Source: Nocardioides conyzicola (lineage in GTDB: Bacteria; Actinomycetota; Actinomycetes; Propionibacteriales; Nocardioidaceae). Taken from it: DNA of 64,000 nucleotides. Shown piece by piece: positions 25,068 through 33,299 of the stretch. The notes beneath the pieces were generated by a model, which searched no databases, was not told where the DNA came from, and saw nothing but the letters and a program-made list of their open reading frames with translations. Both the position numbers and the translations under genes were made by a program. Within the stretch, counting starts at the first letter, position 1. The number at the start of each line of letters is the position of its first letter. The DNA is taken from positions 434,001-498,000 of the forward strand of contig NZ_BAABKM010000001.1 of the NCBI RefSeq assembly GCF_039543825.1, read 5' to 3'.

Positions 25068-26369
25068 ATGAACGACAAGCCGGGCGAGACGCCCGACGAC
25101 GGCCAGAACCCCTTCAAGGGCACGCCGTTCGAGCAGCTCTTCGGAGGGGCCGCCGGCGCCGGCGGGATGCCCGACCTCAACCAGCTCTTCGGCCAGCTCC
25201 AGAACCTCTTGCAGCCGCACGACGGTCCCGTCAACTGGGACTTCGCCCTGGACCTGGCCCGCAAGACCGTGGCCCAGCAGCCCGACCCGACGCCGAGCCA
25301 GCGCCAGCGCGACGCCGTCGCCGACGCGATGCGCCTGGCCGACCACTGGCTCGACGAGACCACCGCGTTCCCGTCCGGCGTCACGACGCCGGCCGCGTGG
25401 AGCCGTGCGGAGTGGGTCGTCGGCACGACCGACGTCTGGAAGGTGCTGGTCGAACCGATCGCCGAGTCGTCGGTGCAGGCGCTCGGCAGCGCCCTGCCCG
25501 GCGAGGCGAAGGAGATGTCGGGCCCGCTGCTCGGCATCCTCGGCCAGGCCGTCGGCGGCATGCTCGCCGGCCAGATCGGCTCCGGACTCGGCACGCTCGC
25601 GTCCGAGGTGCTCAGCGTCTCCGACATCGGGCTGCCGCTCTCGGCTCCCGGCAAGGGCGCCATCGTGACCGCCAACCTCGACGCGTTCGCCGCCGACCTC
25701 GACGTCAGCGCCGACGACGTGCTGCTGTACGTCGCGCTCCGCGAGGCTGCCCACCAGCGGCTGTTCGCCGGGGTGCCGTGGCTGCGCGACTACCTCATCG
25801 GCGCGGTGACCGACTACGCCCGCGGCATCGAGATCAACGCCGAGGGCATGCAGGCCCGCATCGAGGAGCAGATGCGCGGGATCGACCCCACCAACGCCGA
25901 GGCCATGCAGGAGCTGCTGGACGGCGGCATGTTCGAGCTGGACAGCTCGCCCGCCCAGGTGGCGGCGCTGCAGCGGCTCGAGGTCGCCCTCGCGCTGGTC
26001 GAGGGCTGGGTCGACGAGGTCGTCAGCCAGGCCACGGCCGAGCGGATGCCGACCGCCGGCAAGCTGCAGGAGACGTTCCGTCGCCGCCGCGCCGCCGGTG
26101 GTCCGGCCGAGCAGACCTTCGCGACGCTGGTCGGTCTGGAGCTGCGCCCGCGCCGGCTGCGCGACGCCTCGACGCTGTGGGGCTCGCTGCGCACCCGGCA
26201 GGGCACCGAGGCCCGCGACGGCGTGTGGATGCACCCCGACCTGCTGCCCACCCCCGCCGACCTCGACGACCCGCTGGGCTTCCGCGAGGACGCGTCCGCG
26301 CCGCCCGAGCTCACCGACGAGGACTTCGACACCGAGCTGCAGAAGCTCCTCGGCACCGACGAGACCTGA
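25068..26369 (+). CDS. DUF2342 family protein (zinc-dependent metalloprotease-like)
   Basis: A 433-residue cytosolic protein of the actinobacterial DUF2342 family, often labelled zinc-dependent metalloprotease. A polar N-terminus with a phenylalanine-rich stretch (NPFKGTPFEQLF) is followed by the long helical domain. The segment LREAAHQRLFAGVPWL occupies the place of a protease active site, but reads REAAH, not HExxH, so peptidase activity is unproven. The C-terminus is acidic. ATG 25068 is supported by the TACGGT box 7 nt upstream. The Nudix gene starts immediately after its stop codon. Confidence 0.8.
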   Translation: MNDKPGETPDDGQNPFKGTPFEQLFGGAAGAGGMPDLNQLFGQLQNLLQPHDGPVNWDFALDLARKTVAQQPDPTPSQRQRDAVADAMRLADHWLDETTAFPSGVTTPAAWSRAEWVVGTTDVWKVLVEPIAESSVQALGSALPGEAKEMSGPLLGILGQAVGGMLAGQIGSGLGTLASEVLSVSDIGLPLSAPGKGAIVTANLDAFAADLDVSADDVLLYVALREAAHQRLFAGVPWLRDYLIGAVTDYARGIEINAEGMQARIEEQMRGIDPTNAEAMQELLDGGMFELDSSPAQVAALQRLEVALALVEGWVDEVVSQATAERMPTAGKLQETFRRRRAAGGPAEQTFATLVGLELRPRRLRDASTLWGSLRTRQGTEARDGVWMHPDLLPTPADLDDPLGFREDASAPPELTDEDFDTELQKLLGTDET

Positions 26370-26912
26370 GTGACCCTGCACGCCGACGCGCTCGCCGCGC
26401 TGAGCGACTGGCGCGCGCCCACCCCGGCGCAGGAGGCGCTGCGGGTGAGGTACGTCGCGCACCTGGCCGCCCACCCCGACGGCCTGAGCCGCGACTGCGT
26501 CCCTGACCACCTCACCGCCAGCACCGTGGTGCTCAGCGCCGACGGCACCCAGGTGCTGCTGACGCTGCACGCCAAGGCGCAGCGGTGGTTCCAGCTCGGC
26601 GGGCACTGCGAGCCCGGGGACGAGACCCTGGCCGGCGCCGCGCTGCGCGAGGCGACCGAGGAGTCGGGCCTGGCCGGGCTCGTCCTCGACCCGGTGCCGG
26701 TGCAGCTCAGCGAGCACGCCGTACCGTTCTGCGGCCCGACGGGGGGCGTCCACCACCTCGACGTACGGTTCGTCGCCCACGCGCCTGCCGGCGGCGTGCA
26801 CGCGGTCAGCGACGAGTCCCTCGACGTGCGGTGGTGGCCGGCCGAGGCGCTGCCGGACCCCGAGTCCGACCTGGTCGAGGCGGTCGCGCTCGCCCGGGCA
26901 CGGATGGTCTGA
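26370..26912 (+). CDS. Nudix hydrolase
   Basis: A 180-residue Nudix-fold phosphohydrolase. The Nudix box is visible as GGHCEPGDETLAGAAL followed by REATEESGL, with one extra residue between the first glutamate region and the RE pair. Flanking strands STVVLSADGTQVLLTLHAK and VHHLDVRFVAHAP complete the fold. The GTG start directly abuts the upstream TGA (no intergenic base), so translation is probably coupled to DUF2342. The substrate, a nucleoside diphosphate linked to another moiety, cannot be specified. Confidence 0.88.
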   Translation: MTLHADALAALSDWRAPTPAQEALRVRYVAHLAAHPDGLSRDCVPDHLTASTVVLSADGTQVLLTLHAKAQRWFQLGGHCEPGDETLAGAALREATEESGLAGLVLDPVPVQLSEHAVPFCGPTGGVHHLDVRFVAHAPAGGVHAVSDESLDVRWWPAEALPDPESDLVEAVALARARMV

Positions 26913-26919
26913 GCCGCCC

Positions 26920-27000
26920 GTGGAGTTTCTCTGCTACCACCGCGACAGCCCGGGATCGAGGTCCACCGTGGCGCCCCGGAGGGCGACCCGCCTGAGCTAG
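26920..27000 (+). pseudogene. Possible N-terminal remnant of a YciI-like gene
   Basis: A 26-codon frame (GTG 26920 to TAG 27000) encodes VEFLCYHRDSPGS and then unrelated residues. The first 13 residues look like the start of YciI-family proteins, but the rest of the domain is missing in all frames that I checked. It lies between convergent genes and overlaps the 3' end of the metallopeptidase-like gene. A chance resemblance is possible. Confidence 0.25.
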
Positions 27001-27530
27001 TCGACCTCGTCGTGGTCGTCCGGCGGCGGGTCCAGCCGGGCGGCCGCCGACCATCCGGCCAGGTAGCCCTTGGCGCGCTCGGCCTGCGGGAAGCGGTCCA
27101 CCCAGGCCCAGAACTTCGCGTCGTGGTTGGCCTCGAAGAGGTGCGCGAGCTCGTGGACCAGCACGTAGTCGACCACCCACGATGGCATCCCCTGGAGCCG
27201 CACCGACAGCCGGATCGACCGGTCGCCCGGGGTGCACGACCCCCACCGGGACTCCTGGTTGTCGACCCAGCGCACGGACTCCGGCAGCGCGAGGCCGCCC
27301 AGGTAGCGGTCGCTGAGCCCCTTCGCGCGCTTCATCAGGTCGTCGTCGCTGGGCTTGCGGCGGCGCTCCGACTTCTCGAGGCGCGCGATCATCGTCTCGA
27401 CCCACTCCGCCTCCTCCTTGCGGGACAGGGAGGCGGGGATCAGCACGACCACCCGGTCGCCGTCGCGGTAGGCGGAGACGGTACGGCGGCGCCGCTTGGA
27501 GCGCCGTACCTCCACCTCGGGCCGGTCCAT
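26997..27530 (-). CDS. YgjP-like (M48 superfamily) metal-dependent hydrolase
   Basis: A 177-residue protein with a basic N-terminus and a YgjP-like metallopeptidase domain: WGSCTPGDRSIRLSVRL, then the zinc motif VHELAHLFEANHDAKFW (HExxH with a third His six residues on). It may bind zinc and act as a cytosolic peptidase; no physiological substrate is established for the family. The start at 27530 is supported by a TAGTTT -10 box 6 nt upstream, whose TAG is also the stop codon of the PHP gene. It can therefore be transcribed separately from its upstream neighbour. Confidence 0.85.
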   Translation of the reverse strand: MDRPEVEVRRSKRRRRTVSAYRDGDRVVVLIPASLSRKEEAEWVETMIARLEKSERRRKPSDDDLMKRAKGLSDRYLGGLALPESVRWVDNQESRWGSCTPGDRSIRLSVRLQGMPSWVVDYVLVHELAHLFEANHDAKFWAWVDRFPQAERAKGYLAGWSAAARLDPPPDDHDEVD

Positions 27531-27539
27531 GGACAGAAA

Positions 27540-28580
27540 CTAGCCGTTCGCCCAGGCCAGCAGCCGCTCCCGCGGCCACGTGTTGACGATCCGTTCGGCG
27601 TCGATCCCGGCCTCCTCGGCGCGCTCGCAGCCGTAGACCTGGAAGTCGAGCTGCCCCGGCGCGTGCGCGTCGCTGTCGATCGAGAAGAGGCAGCCGAGGT
27701 CGCGCGCGAGCTCCAGCAGCTTGGTCGGCGGGTCGCGCCGCTCCGGGCGGGCGTTGATCTCCACCGCGACGTCGTGCTCGACGCAGGCCTCGAAGACCGC
27801 CTTCGCGTCGAACTGCGAGCTCGGGCGGGTCCCCCGGTTGCCCATCACCATCCGGCCCGTGCAGTGCCCCAGGACGTTGGTCCGCGGGTTGCGGACCGCG
27901 CCGATCATCCGCTTCGTCATCGCGGGGGCGTCCATCTTCAGCTTGGAGTGCACGCTGGCGACCCGGACGTCGAGCCGGGCCAGCAGGTCGTCGTCCTGGT
28001 CGAGCGAGCCGTCGTCGAGGATGTCGACCTCGATGCCCTTGAGCAGCGTGAAGCCGTCGCCCAGGTGGGCGTTGACCGCCTCCACCACGCCGAGCTGGCG
28101 GGTCAGCCGCTCGGGGCTCAGCCCGTGGGCGACGGTCAGCCGGGGCGAGTGGTCGGTCAGCACGAGGTAGTCGTGGCCGAGCTCCATCGCGGTGAAGGCC
28201 ATCTCCTCGATCGGCGACCCGCCGTCGGACCAGTCGGAGTGCGAGTGCAGGTCGCCGCGCAGCGCCGCCCGCAGGTCGGCTCCCCCGGCGGTCAGCGGCC
28301 CGCCGTGGTCGCGCTCCAGGGCCGCGAGCCGCTCGGGCAGCTCGCCCCGGACGGCCTGGGCGATCACCTTCGCCGAGCTCGCACCGACCCCGGGCAGGTC
28401 GGTGAGGGTGCCGTCCGCCACCGCGCGCGCCACGTCCTCGGCCGGCAGCGGCAGGATCGTCGCCGCGGCACCCCGGAAGGCCTTGACCTTGTAGGTGTCC
28501 TCGCGCGCCCGCTCGAGCAGGAACGCGATCCGGCGCAGCGCTGCGACCGGGCCGCCGTCGTACGCCGCGCCGTCCGACAC
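27540..28580 (-). CDS. PHP-domain phosphoesterase with helix-hairpin-helix, PolX-like without polymerase domain
   Basis: A 346-residue protein. Residues about 10-90 form the PolX-type N-terminal helical region and a helix-hairpin-helix (RIAFLLERAREDTYKVKAF, DLPGVGASSAKVIAQAV). From about 108 a PHP domain follows with metal motifs GDLHSHSDWSDG, LVLTDHSP, KGIEVDIL, ASVHSK, GHCTGR and INARPERRDPP, ending in SIDSDAHAP. The nucleotidyltransferase palm found in full PolX is absent. The start is GTG 28580, with GGAGG 7 nt upstream. A DNA-repair exonuclease or phosphoesterase role is inferred from the family. Confidence 0.85.
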   Translation of the reverse strand: MSDGAAYDGGPVAALRRIAFLLERAREDTYKVKAFRGAAATILPLPAEDVARAVADGTLTDLPGVGASSAKVIAQAVRGELPERLAALERDHGGPLTAGGADLRAALRGDLHSHSDWSDGGSPIEEMAFTAMELGHDYLVLTDHSPRLTVAHGLSPERLTRQLGVVEAVNAHLGDGFTLLKGIEVDILDDGSLDQDDDLLARLDVRVASVHSKLKMDAPAMTKRMIGAVRNPRTNVLGHCTGRMVMGNRGTRPSSQFDAKAVFEACVEHDVAVEINARPERRDPPTKLLELARDLGCLFSIDSDAHAPGQLDFQVYGCERAEEAGIDAERIVNTWPRERLLAWANG

Positions 28581-28908
28581 GCCGACACCTCCGGAAATTG
28601 CTGGTGGGTTTCTTTCGTCCACACCCCGTGGACAGCCATTGTCGCTGGTCAGCGACCCGTCACGGGACCGCCCTCGCCGGTCGTCCACAGGCGTCTCCCG
28701 CCGACACGCCCCCTCGTCCACCGCTGCGGACGGTCATCCACAGGTTTATCCACAACGTTGTCCACAGGGTGGGGTGGCGCCACGTTGACCCGCGACGGTG
28801 CGGCTCCTAGCGTCGGGACCAGACGAGGCCTCCGGGTCGTCGACGGACGCTCGCAAGGGGAAGGCAAGCGTCCGGAAGACGGCTCGGGGGCCTCTTCTCC
28901 TCCCCGGG
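28581..28908. other. 328-bp intergenic region with DnaA-box-like 9-mers
   Basis: No protein gene is seen. The region contains 9-mers close to the DnaA box TT(A/G)TCCACA, all in one orientation. They are TCGTCCACA at 28615 and 28681, TCATCCACA at 28734, TTATCCACA at 28746 and TTGTCCACA at 28758. The last three begin exactly 12 bp apart. From 28767 to 28908 I see nothing. No dnaA, dnaN or gyr gene is near, so this is not an obvious chromosomal origin. Confidence 0.6.
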
Positions 28909-29715
28909 TCAGCTGCCGGTGAAGACCGGCGAGCGCTTCTCCCGGGCCGCCCGGATGCCCTCCTGCAGGTCGGCGGTCGCGAGCGTGATCGGCTGGGCCA
29001 TCGCCTCCCACTGCAGGCAGGCCTCCACGTCGGCGTGGCCCCCGTCGCGCAGCGCCAGCTTGGTCAGCCTGCTCGCGATCGGCGCGGTGGCGGCGATCCC
29101 CTCGGCGGTCGTGAGCACGTCGTCGAGGAACGTCGCGCGCTCGTCGACCCGCGACACCAGCCCGAGGCGCAGCGCCTCGTCGGCGTCGACCACGCGGCCG
29201 GTGAGCAGCAGGTCGCGGGCGTGCGCCTCGCCGACCACGTTGGGCAGGAGGTACGTCGCCGCCATGCCCGGGTGCATGCCGAGCTTGACGAACGGCACGC
29301 CGAGCTTGGCGCCGGCCGCGGCGTACCGGAGGTCGCAGGCGAGCGCGAGGCAGAGCCCGGCGCCGATCGCGGCGCCGTTGACCGCCGCGATCGTCGGCAC
29401 CTCGAGCCGGCGGATCGACAGCCAGGCCCGGTAGAACGCGATCATCCGGGTGCGCAGGTGGTCGACCGACGCGTCCGGCTCGCTCGCGATCCAGGACGTG
29501 TTGCCGCCCGAGCAGAACGCGGTCCCCTCGCCGGTCACCACGACCACCCGCACCGAGCGGTCCGCGGCCAGCTCGTCGACGGCTGCGACCCACGAGGAGG
29601 TCATCTCGTCGGACATCGCGTTGCGCTGGTCGGGGTTGTCGAGGGTGAGCAGCGCGACGCCGTCGCGGGGCCGCTCGAGACGCAGGTGGCTGAGGCTCAG
29701 GGAGTCAGAGGGCAT
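28909..29715 (-). CDS. Enoyl-CoA hydratase/isomerase family protein
   Basis: A 268-residue crotonase-fold protein: LTLDNPDQRNAMSDEM, oxyanion-hole segments FCSGGNTSWI and AAVNGAAIGAGLCLALACDL, and KLGVPFVKLGMHPGMAATYLLP. The glutamates of classical hydratases are not clearly placed: the helix after GMHPG has A-A-T where hydratases often carry Glu. It may therefore be an isomerase or another crotonase activity. ATG 29715 has a TACCGT -10 box 6 nt upstream (leaderless). It is a single gene on its strand between intergenic regions. Confidence 0.87.
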   Translation of the reverse strand: MPSDSLSLSHLRLERPRDGVALLTLDNPDQRNAMSDEMTSSWVAAVDELAADRSVRVVVVTGEGTAFCSGGNTSWIASEPDASVDHLRTRMIAFYRAWLSIRRLEVPTIAAVNGAAIGAGLCLALACDLRYAAAGAKLGVPFVKLGMHPGMAATYLLPNVVGEAHARDLLLTGRVVDADEALRLGLVSRVDERATFLDDVLTTAEGIAATAPIASRLTKLALRDGGHADVEACLQWEAMAQPITLATADLQEGIRAAREKRSPVFTGS

Positions 29716-29915
29716 GCGCTCACGGTACTCATCCGGCGCCGGGGGCGCCGTGAGCGAAATCGCGCTCCTCCACGGCGCGCCGTGGGCCTCCGGCACGCTC
29801 AGCCCCGCGTGTCGTAGGGTCTGAGACGGTCCAGCGGCACCTCGCAGGACTCCGACGGGCTTCCCCTTCCTCCCCGTCGCGACGACCGTGAATGAATACA
29901 AGCAAGGAGGCCGTC

Positions 29916-30074
29916 ATGGCGGAGACCTGGAGCGGCGAGTTCTACTGCGTGAAGTGCAAGGAGAAGCGCGAGGCAGAGGGCGAGATTCGCGTCAACGACA
30001 AGGGCACGAAGATGGCCAAGGGCGTCTGCCCCGTCTGCGGCACCAACCTCAACCGCATCCTCGGCAAGGCCTGA
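29916..30074 (+). CDS. DUF5679 small zinc-ribbon protein
   Basis: A 52-residue protein matching DUF5679. It begins MAETWSGEFYCVKCKEKREA and ends CPVCGTNLNRILGKA, with two CxxC knuckles that can hold one zinc ion. The AGGAGG at 5 nt before ATG 29916 is nearly ideal and fixes the start. Family members are abundant small proteins in actinobacteria with unknown role, and could bind nucleic acid or ribosomes. A strong terminator hairpin follows. Confidence 0.9.
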   Translation: MAETWSGEFYCVKCKEKREAEGEIRVNDKGTKMAKGVCPVCGTNLNRILGKA

Positions 30075-30107
30075 CGCACCAGCGCACAGCGCCCCACGTT
30101 CAACGGC

Positions 30108-30141
30108 GGCGCCGTCCCGGACCTCGGTCCGGGACGGCGCC
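30108..30141 (+). terminator. Strong hairpin terminator after DUF5679
   Basis: GGCGCCGTCCCGGACC (30108-30123) is repeated inverted at 30126-30141, giving about 15 bp of stem and a tight loop, followed by the T-containing GTCTGTCGTCT. It lies 33 nt after the DUF5679 stop. Confidence 0.8.
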
Positions 30142-30223
30142 GTCTGTCGTCTCGGCCGTCAGGTCCGGCGAACTCGCCTGTGGACAACCGACGGAGGCGT
30201 CTCCGAACGGGTAGGTGGGCGCC

Positions 30224-31000
30224 ATGAGCCTCCTGCGCACCGGCCTCCACGTCGTACGCCGCGACGACCGTCATCTCCAGATCGGCCTGGACCCGCCGTG
30301 GCGGGCCGTGGTCCCCGACGAGCCCGACGTCCAGGCGGTCCTCGACGACCTGGTGGCCGGGCGCGCCCCGTCGCCCGCCACCGCCGCCGGGCACCGGGCG
30401 CTGCGCGAGCTGCATCGCGCGGACCTGCTCCGCCCCGAACCCGTGGCGCCGCCCGCTCGGACGGTGAGCATCGCCGGCGACGCACGCCCGGCCGCCGAGG
30501 CGGAACGCCTGCTCCGGGCCTCCGGGGTCGTCCCGGACACCGCTGACCGCGCGGACCTCGCTGTCGTGCTCGTCTCGGGTGAGCCCGCGCGCGACCTGGT
30601 CGACGACCACCTCCGGACCGGGCGCCCGCACCTGGTCGTCGGCGCCCACGCCCGCGGCTACCGGGTGGGGCCGTTCGTCGAGCCCGGGACCACGGCGTGC
30701 CTGCGGTGCGTCGACGCCCACCTCGCCGAGCGCGACCCGCGGCGGGGTGTGGTCGTCGAGCAGCTCGCCGGACGGACGGCGGCTCCCGACGACCTCGCGC
30801 TCGAGGCGCTGGCCGTCACCTGGGCCGTCCGGGATGCGCTGCGCTACCTGGCCGGCGCCGAGCCGTCCACCTGGTCGGCGACCGTCGACCTGGACCTCGA
30901 GCTCGACCCGGCCCGGCGTACGTGGTCCCGGCACCCGCACTGCGGGTGCGCCTGGGATGCGCTTCTCGCCCCAACTGACCGGGTGGTAAGTGCCGAGTAG
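30224..31000 (+). CDS. TOMM cyclodehydratase-like, leader-peptide-binding protein (solitary)
   Basis: A 258-residue protein resembling actinobacterial proteins annotated as bacteriocin biosynthesis cyclodehydratase domain or TOMM precursor leader-peptide-binding. The N-terminal 80 residues resemble the leader-binding (RRE-type) winged helix; the rest resembles a reduced E1/ThiF-like fold with VGPFVEPGTTACLRCVDAH and HPHCGCAW, giving a CxxC plus CxC zinc set. No ATP-binding glycine loop is obvious. No YcaO, dehydrogenase or precursor peptide gene is nearby. ATG 30224 is chosen over GTG 30215. Its stop codon TAG is the start of the next gene's -10 box. Confidence 0.75.
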   Translation: MSLLRTGLHVVRRDDRHLQIGLDPPWRAVVPDEPDVQAVLDDLVAGRAPSPATAAGHRALRELHRADLLRPEPVAPPARTVSIAGDARPAAEAERLLRASGVVPDTADRADLAVVLVSGEPARDLVDDHLRTGRPHLVVGAHARGYRVGPFVEPGTTACLRCVDAHLAERDPRRGVVVEQLAGRTAAPDDLALEALAVTWAVRDALRYLAGAEPSTWSATVDLDLELDPARRTWSRHPHCGCAWDALLAPTDRVVSAE

Positions 31001-31010
31001 GCTGCGCCGC

Positions 31011-31655
31011 ATGACGACCTCCGGACCTCCGCGTCAGCGCGCACCCCGCGTGCCGGCCGAGCAGCGCCGCCAGGAGATCCTGGTGGCCGCCCACGAGGTG
31101 TTCGGCGGGCGCGGGTTCCACAAGGCCTCGCTCGGAGAGATCGCGGAGCGGGTGGGGATCACCCACCAGGGGATCCTCCACCACTTCGGCTCCAAGGAGC
31201 AGCTCTTCGTCGAGGTGCTCGCCTACCGGGAGCGCCTCGACGTCGAGGGCTTCGAGAACCACGAGCCACCGCGTGGTCCCGGCCTGCTGCGGCACCTCGT
31301 GCACACCGCGGTCGTCAACACCGGACGGATCGGGCTCGTGCAGTCCTACGTCGTCATGTCGGCCGAGTCGGTGACCGACGGCCACCCCGCCCAGTCGTCG
31401 TTCCGCGACCGGTTCGCCGTCCTCCGCCACCTGATCGCGGCCGCCCTGGCCGAGTGCGTACCCGCCGATCGGCAGCCGGCCGACGGCGAGGTCGCGAGGG
31501 CCGCATCCGCGATCATCGCCGTGATGGACGGCCTCCAGGTGCAGTGGCTGCTCGAGCCGGACGCGATCGAGATGCCCGCGACCGTGGCGCTGGTCATCGA
31601 CTCCATCCTGGAGCGCTGGGGCAGCGACATCCGCTCCGTCGACGAGCTCGGCTGA
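31011..31655 (+). CDS. TetR/AcrR-family regulator
   Basis: A 214-residue repressor with an N-terminal TetR helix-turn-helix (EILVAAHEVFGGRGFHKAS, then VGITHQGILHHFGSKEQLF) and a variable helical ligand domain. ATG 31011 has a TAGGCT -10 box exactly 7 nt upstream (leaderless); its TAG is also the stop codon of the preceding gene. It stands directly before the sugar ABC transporter and beta-glucosidase genes on the same strand, with a TetR-like dyad in between, so it probably controls that sugar locus in response to an oligosaccharide or glycoside. Confidence 0.88.
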   Translation: MTTSGPPRQRAPRVPAEQRRQEILVAAHEVFGGRGFHKASLGEIAERVGITHQGILHHFGSKEQLFVEVLAYRERLDVEGFENHEPPRGPGLLRHLVHTAVVNTGRIGLVQSYVVMSAESVTDGHPAQSSFRDRFAVLRHLIAAALAECVPADRQPADGEVARAASAIIAVMDGLQVQWLLEPDAIEMPATVALVIDSILERWGSDIRSVDELG

Positions 31656-31702
31656 CCGGAGCGCTCGGATCGGATCGACCGGATAACTATTTGGTCTCCA
31701 CT

Positions 31703-31724
31703 ACTTACTTACCTGTCAGCAAGT
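31703..31724. promoter_or_regulatory. Candidate TetR operator upstream of the sugar ABC operon
   Basis: A 22-bp imperfect dyad with left arm ACTTACTTACC and right arm TGTCAGCAAGT matches at 8 of 11 symmetric positions. Its length and A/T-edged shape suit TetR-family operators. It lies between the TetR gene and the transporter operon. Confidence 0.45.
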
Positions 31725-31751
31725 GTGCTTAGATCGGCCGCGGCCACCTCC

Positions 31752-31767
31752 TGTGAGCCCCATCACA
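31752..31767. promoter_or_regulatory. CRP/GlxR-type binding site
   Basis: TGTGA-GCCCCA-TCACA is an exact match to the CRP/GlxR consensus TGTGA-N6-TCACA. It lies 89 bp before the solute-binding protein start and 28 bp downstream of the TetR dyad, implying cAMP-dependent control of sugar uptake in addition to local repression. Confidence 0.65.
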
Positions 31768-31855
31768 ACTGTCACAGGCTCGGCCTGCACCCCTCGTGAA
31801 TCCGCAATCTCGACATCGCGACCGGTCTCGTGGCCGGACGGGAAGGGACAGCCAG

Positions 31856-33205
31856 ATGCGCACAGCTCGTAGGCGCCGCACGGGAGCGCTCGCCGCCCTC
31901 GTCTCGGCGGCACTGCTGCTCACCGCCGCGTGCGGCAGCAGCGACTCCGACGGGGACGGCTCCTCCGCCGCCGGCTCCTCGTGCAAGCCCGCCGGCAAGA
32001 AGGTGACCCTGACGTTCACGTCCTGGGTCCCGGGCATGCAGGACACGGTCGACCTCTGGAACAAGGACAACCCCGACATCCAGGTCGACTACAAGGAGGT
32101 CGTCGGCGGCAACCAGGGCACCTACCAGGCGTACTCGAACCAGATCAAGGCCGGGAAGACGCCCGACATCGGCATGATCGAGTTCGACAACCTGCCGTCG
32201 TTCCGCCTCCAGGACGGTCTCCAGAACGTCGGCGCCTGCGAGCCGGTGAAGGAGGCCGAGGGCAAGTACGTCGACTGGGCGATCTCGCAGGTCGGCTTCG
32301 GCGAGAAGGATGCGGTCTACGGCATCCCGATGGACATCGGCCCGATGGCGCTCTACTACCGCAAGGACCTCTTCGACCAAGCCGGCATCGCGGTCCCCAC
32401 CACGTGGGACGAGTACTACGCCGCCGCTCAGAAGATCAAGGCCCAGGGCGCCACCATCGGCGACTTCCCGACCGACCAGCCCGCGTGGTTCACGTCACTC
32501 GCGTGGCAGAACGGTGCGAAGTGGTTCGGGGTCGACGACGACACCTGGACCGTCAGCCTCGACGACGACCCGACGAAGCAGGTCGCGGACTACTGGCAGA
32601 AGCTGATCGACGAGAAGCTCGTCGACACCATCCCGGGCCTCGGGGACCCGCAGTGGAAGGCCCTCGACTCCGGCAAGGAGTGGTCGATCATCGGGGCCGC
32701 CTGGACCACGAAGCTGCTCGAGAGCTCGGCACCCAAGACGGCCGGCAAGTGGGCCGTGGCTCCGATGCCGCAGTGGACCGCCGGCGACAACGCCGCCGGC
32801 AACTGGGGCGGCTCGACGGCCGTGGTCTTCAAGAGCTCGAAGTACCCCTACGAGGCCTCGAAGTTCGCGACGTGGGCGTTCAGCAACCTGGACGCGCTGA
32901 CCCTCAACAACAAGAACGGCGGCCAGTACCCCGCCACCACCGAGGGCCAGGAGGACCTCCCGGCACTGACCGAGGGCCTGTCGTACTACGGCGACCAGAA
33001 GGTGTGGGAGGTGTTCGCGCAGGCGTCAGCCGGTGTCGACCCGAGCTTCCAGTGGGGTCCGACGATGACCGACACGTACGCCGCCCTCGCCGACGGCATC
33101 GGCAAGGCCGTCAACGGGCAGGGCACGCTCGACGAGGCCCTCACCTCCGCGCAGGACAAGACGGTCGAGACGATGAAGTCGCAGTCGCTCACCGTCGCGG
33201 ACTGA
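31856..33205 (+). CDS. Sugar ABC transporter substrate-binding lipoprotein
   Basis: A 449-residue family-1 extracellular solute-binding protein. The lipobox LTAACGSS (modified Cys about residue 23) follows a basic signal peptide; a Ser/Asp/Gly-rich linker precedes the binding domain (VTLTFTSWVPGMQDTVDLWN, TPDIGMIEFDNLPSF, DIGPMALYYRKDLFDQAGI). GGGAAGGG lies about 8 nt before ATG 31856. It delivers a sugar, probably a beta-glucoside given the GH3 gene in the operon, to the two permeases encoded next. The likely control sites are a TetR dyad and a CRP-type box upstream. Confidence 0.93.
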   Translation: MRTARRRRTGALAALVSAALLLTAACGSSDSDGDGSSAAGSSCKPAGKKVTLTFTSWVPGMQDTVDLWNKDNPDIQVDYKEVVGGNQGTYQAYSNQIKAGKTPDIGMIEFDNLPSFRLQDGLQNVGACEPVKEAEGKYVDWAISQVGFGEKDAVYGIPMDIGPMALYYRKDLFDQAGIAVPTTWDEYYAAAQKIKAQGATIGDFPTDQPAWFTSLAWQNGAKWFGVDDDTWTVSLDDDPTKQVADYWQKLIDEKLVDTIPGLGDPQWKALDSGKEWSIIGAAWTTKLLESSAPKTAGKWAVAPMPQWTAGDNAAGNWGGSTAVVFKSSKYPYEASKFATWAFSNLDALTLNNKNGGQYPATTEGQEDLPALTEGLSYYGDQKVWEVFAQASAGVDPSFQWGPTMTDTYAALADGIGKAVNGQGTLDEALTSAQDKTVETMKSQSLTVAD

Positions 33206-33299
33206 CCCGCGGCACCCACCGACGTGCGGCCGGCCGGCCGTCGACCTCTCCCGGCCGGCCGCACGCACACTGCTCGAGGACCTGGAGGACTTCCACCCG

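Noticed and set aside
24594-26801. Very long open frames opposite DUF2342 and other GC-rich genes
   Set aside because: Their translations are low-complexity Arg/Gly/Ala/Val-rich and match no family. They arise because high GC3 removes stop codons from the antisense frames. The sense frames hold recognisable domains.
28615-28766. Chromosomal origin of replication
   Set aside because: DnaA-box-like 9-mers are present, but there is no dnaA, dnaN or gyrB nearby, no AT-rich unwinding region and no sign of an oriC gene context.
30224-31000. Thiazole/oxazole-modified peptide gene cluster
   Set aside because: Apart from the single cyclodehydratase-like gene there is no YcaO, dehydrogenase, transporter or plausible precursor peptide nearby.
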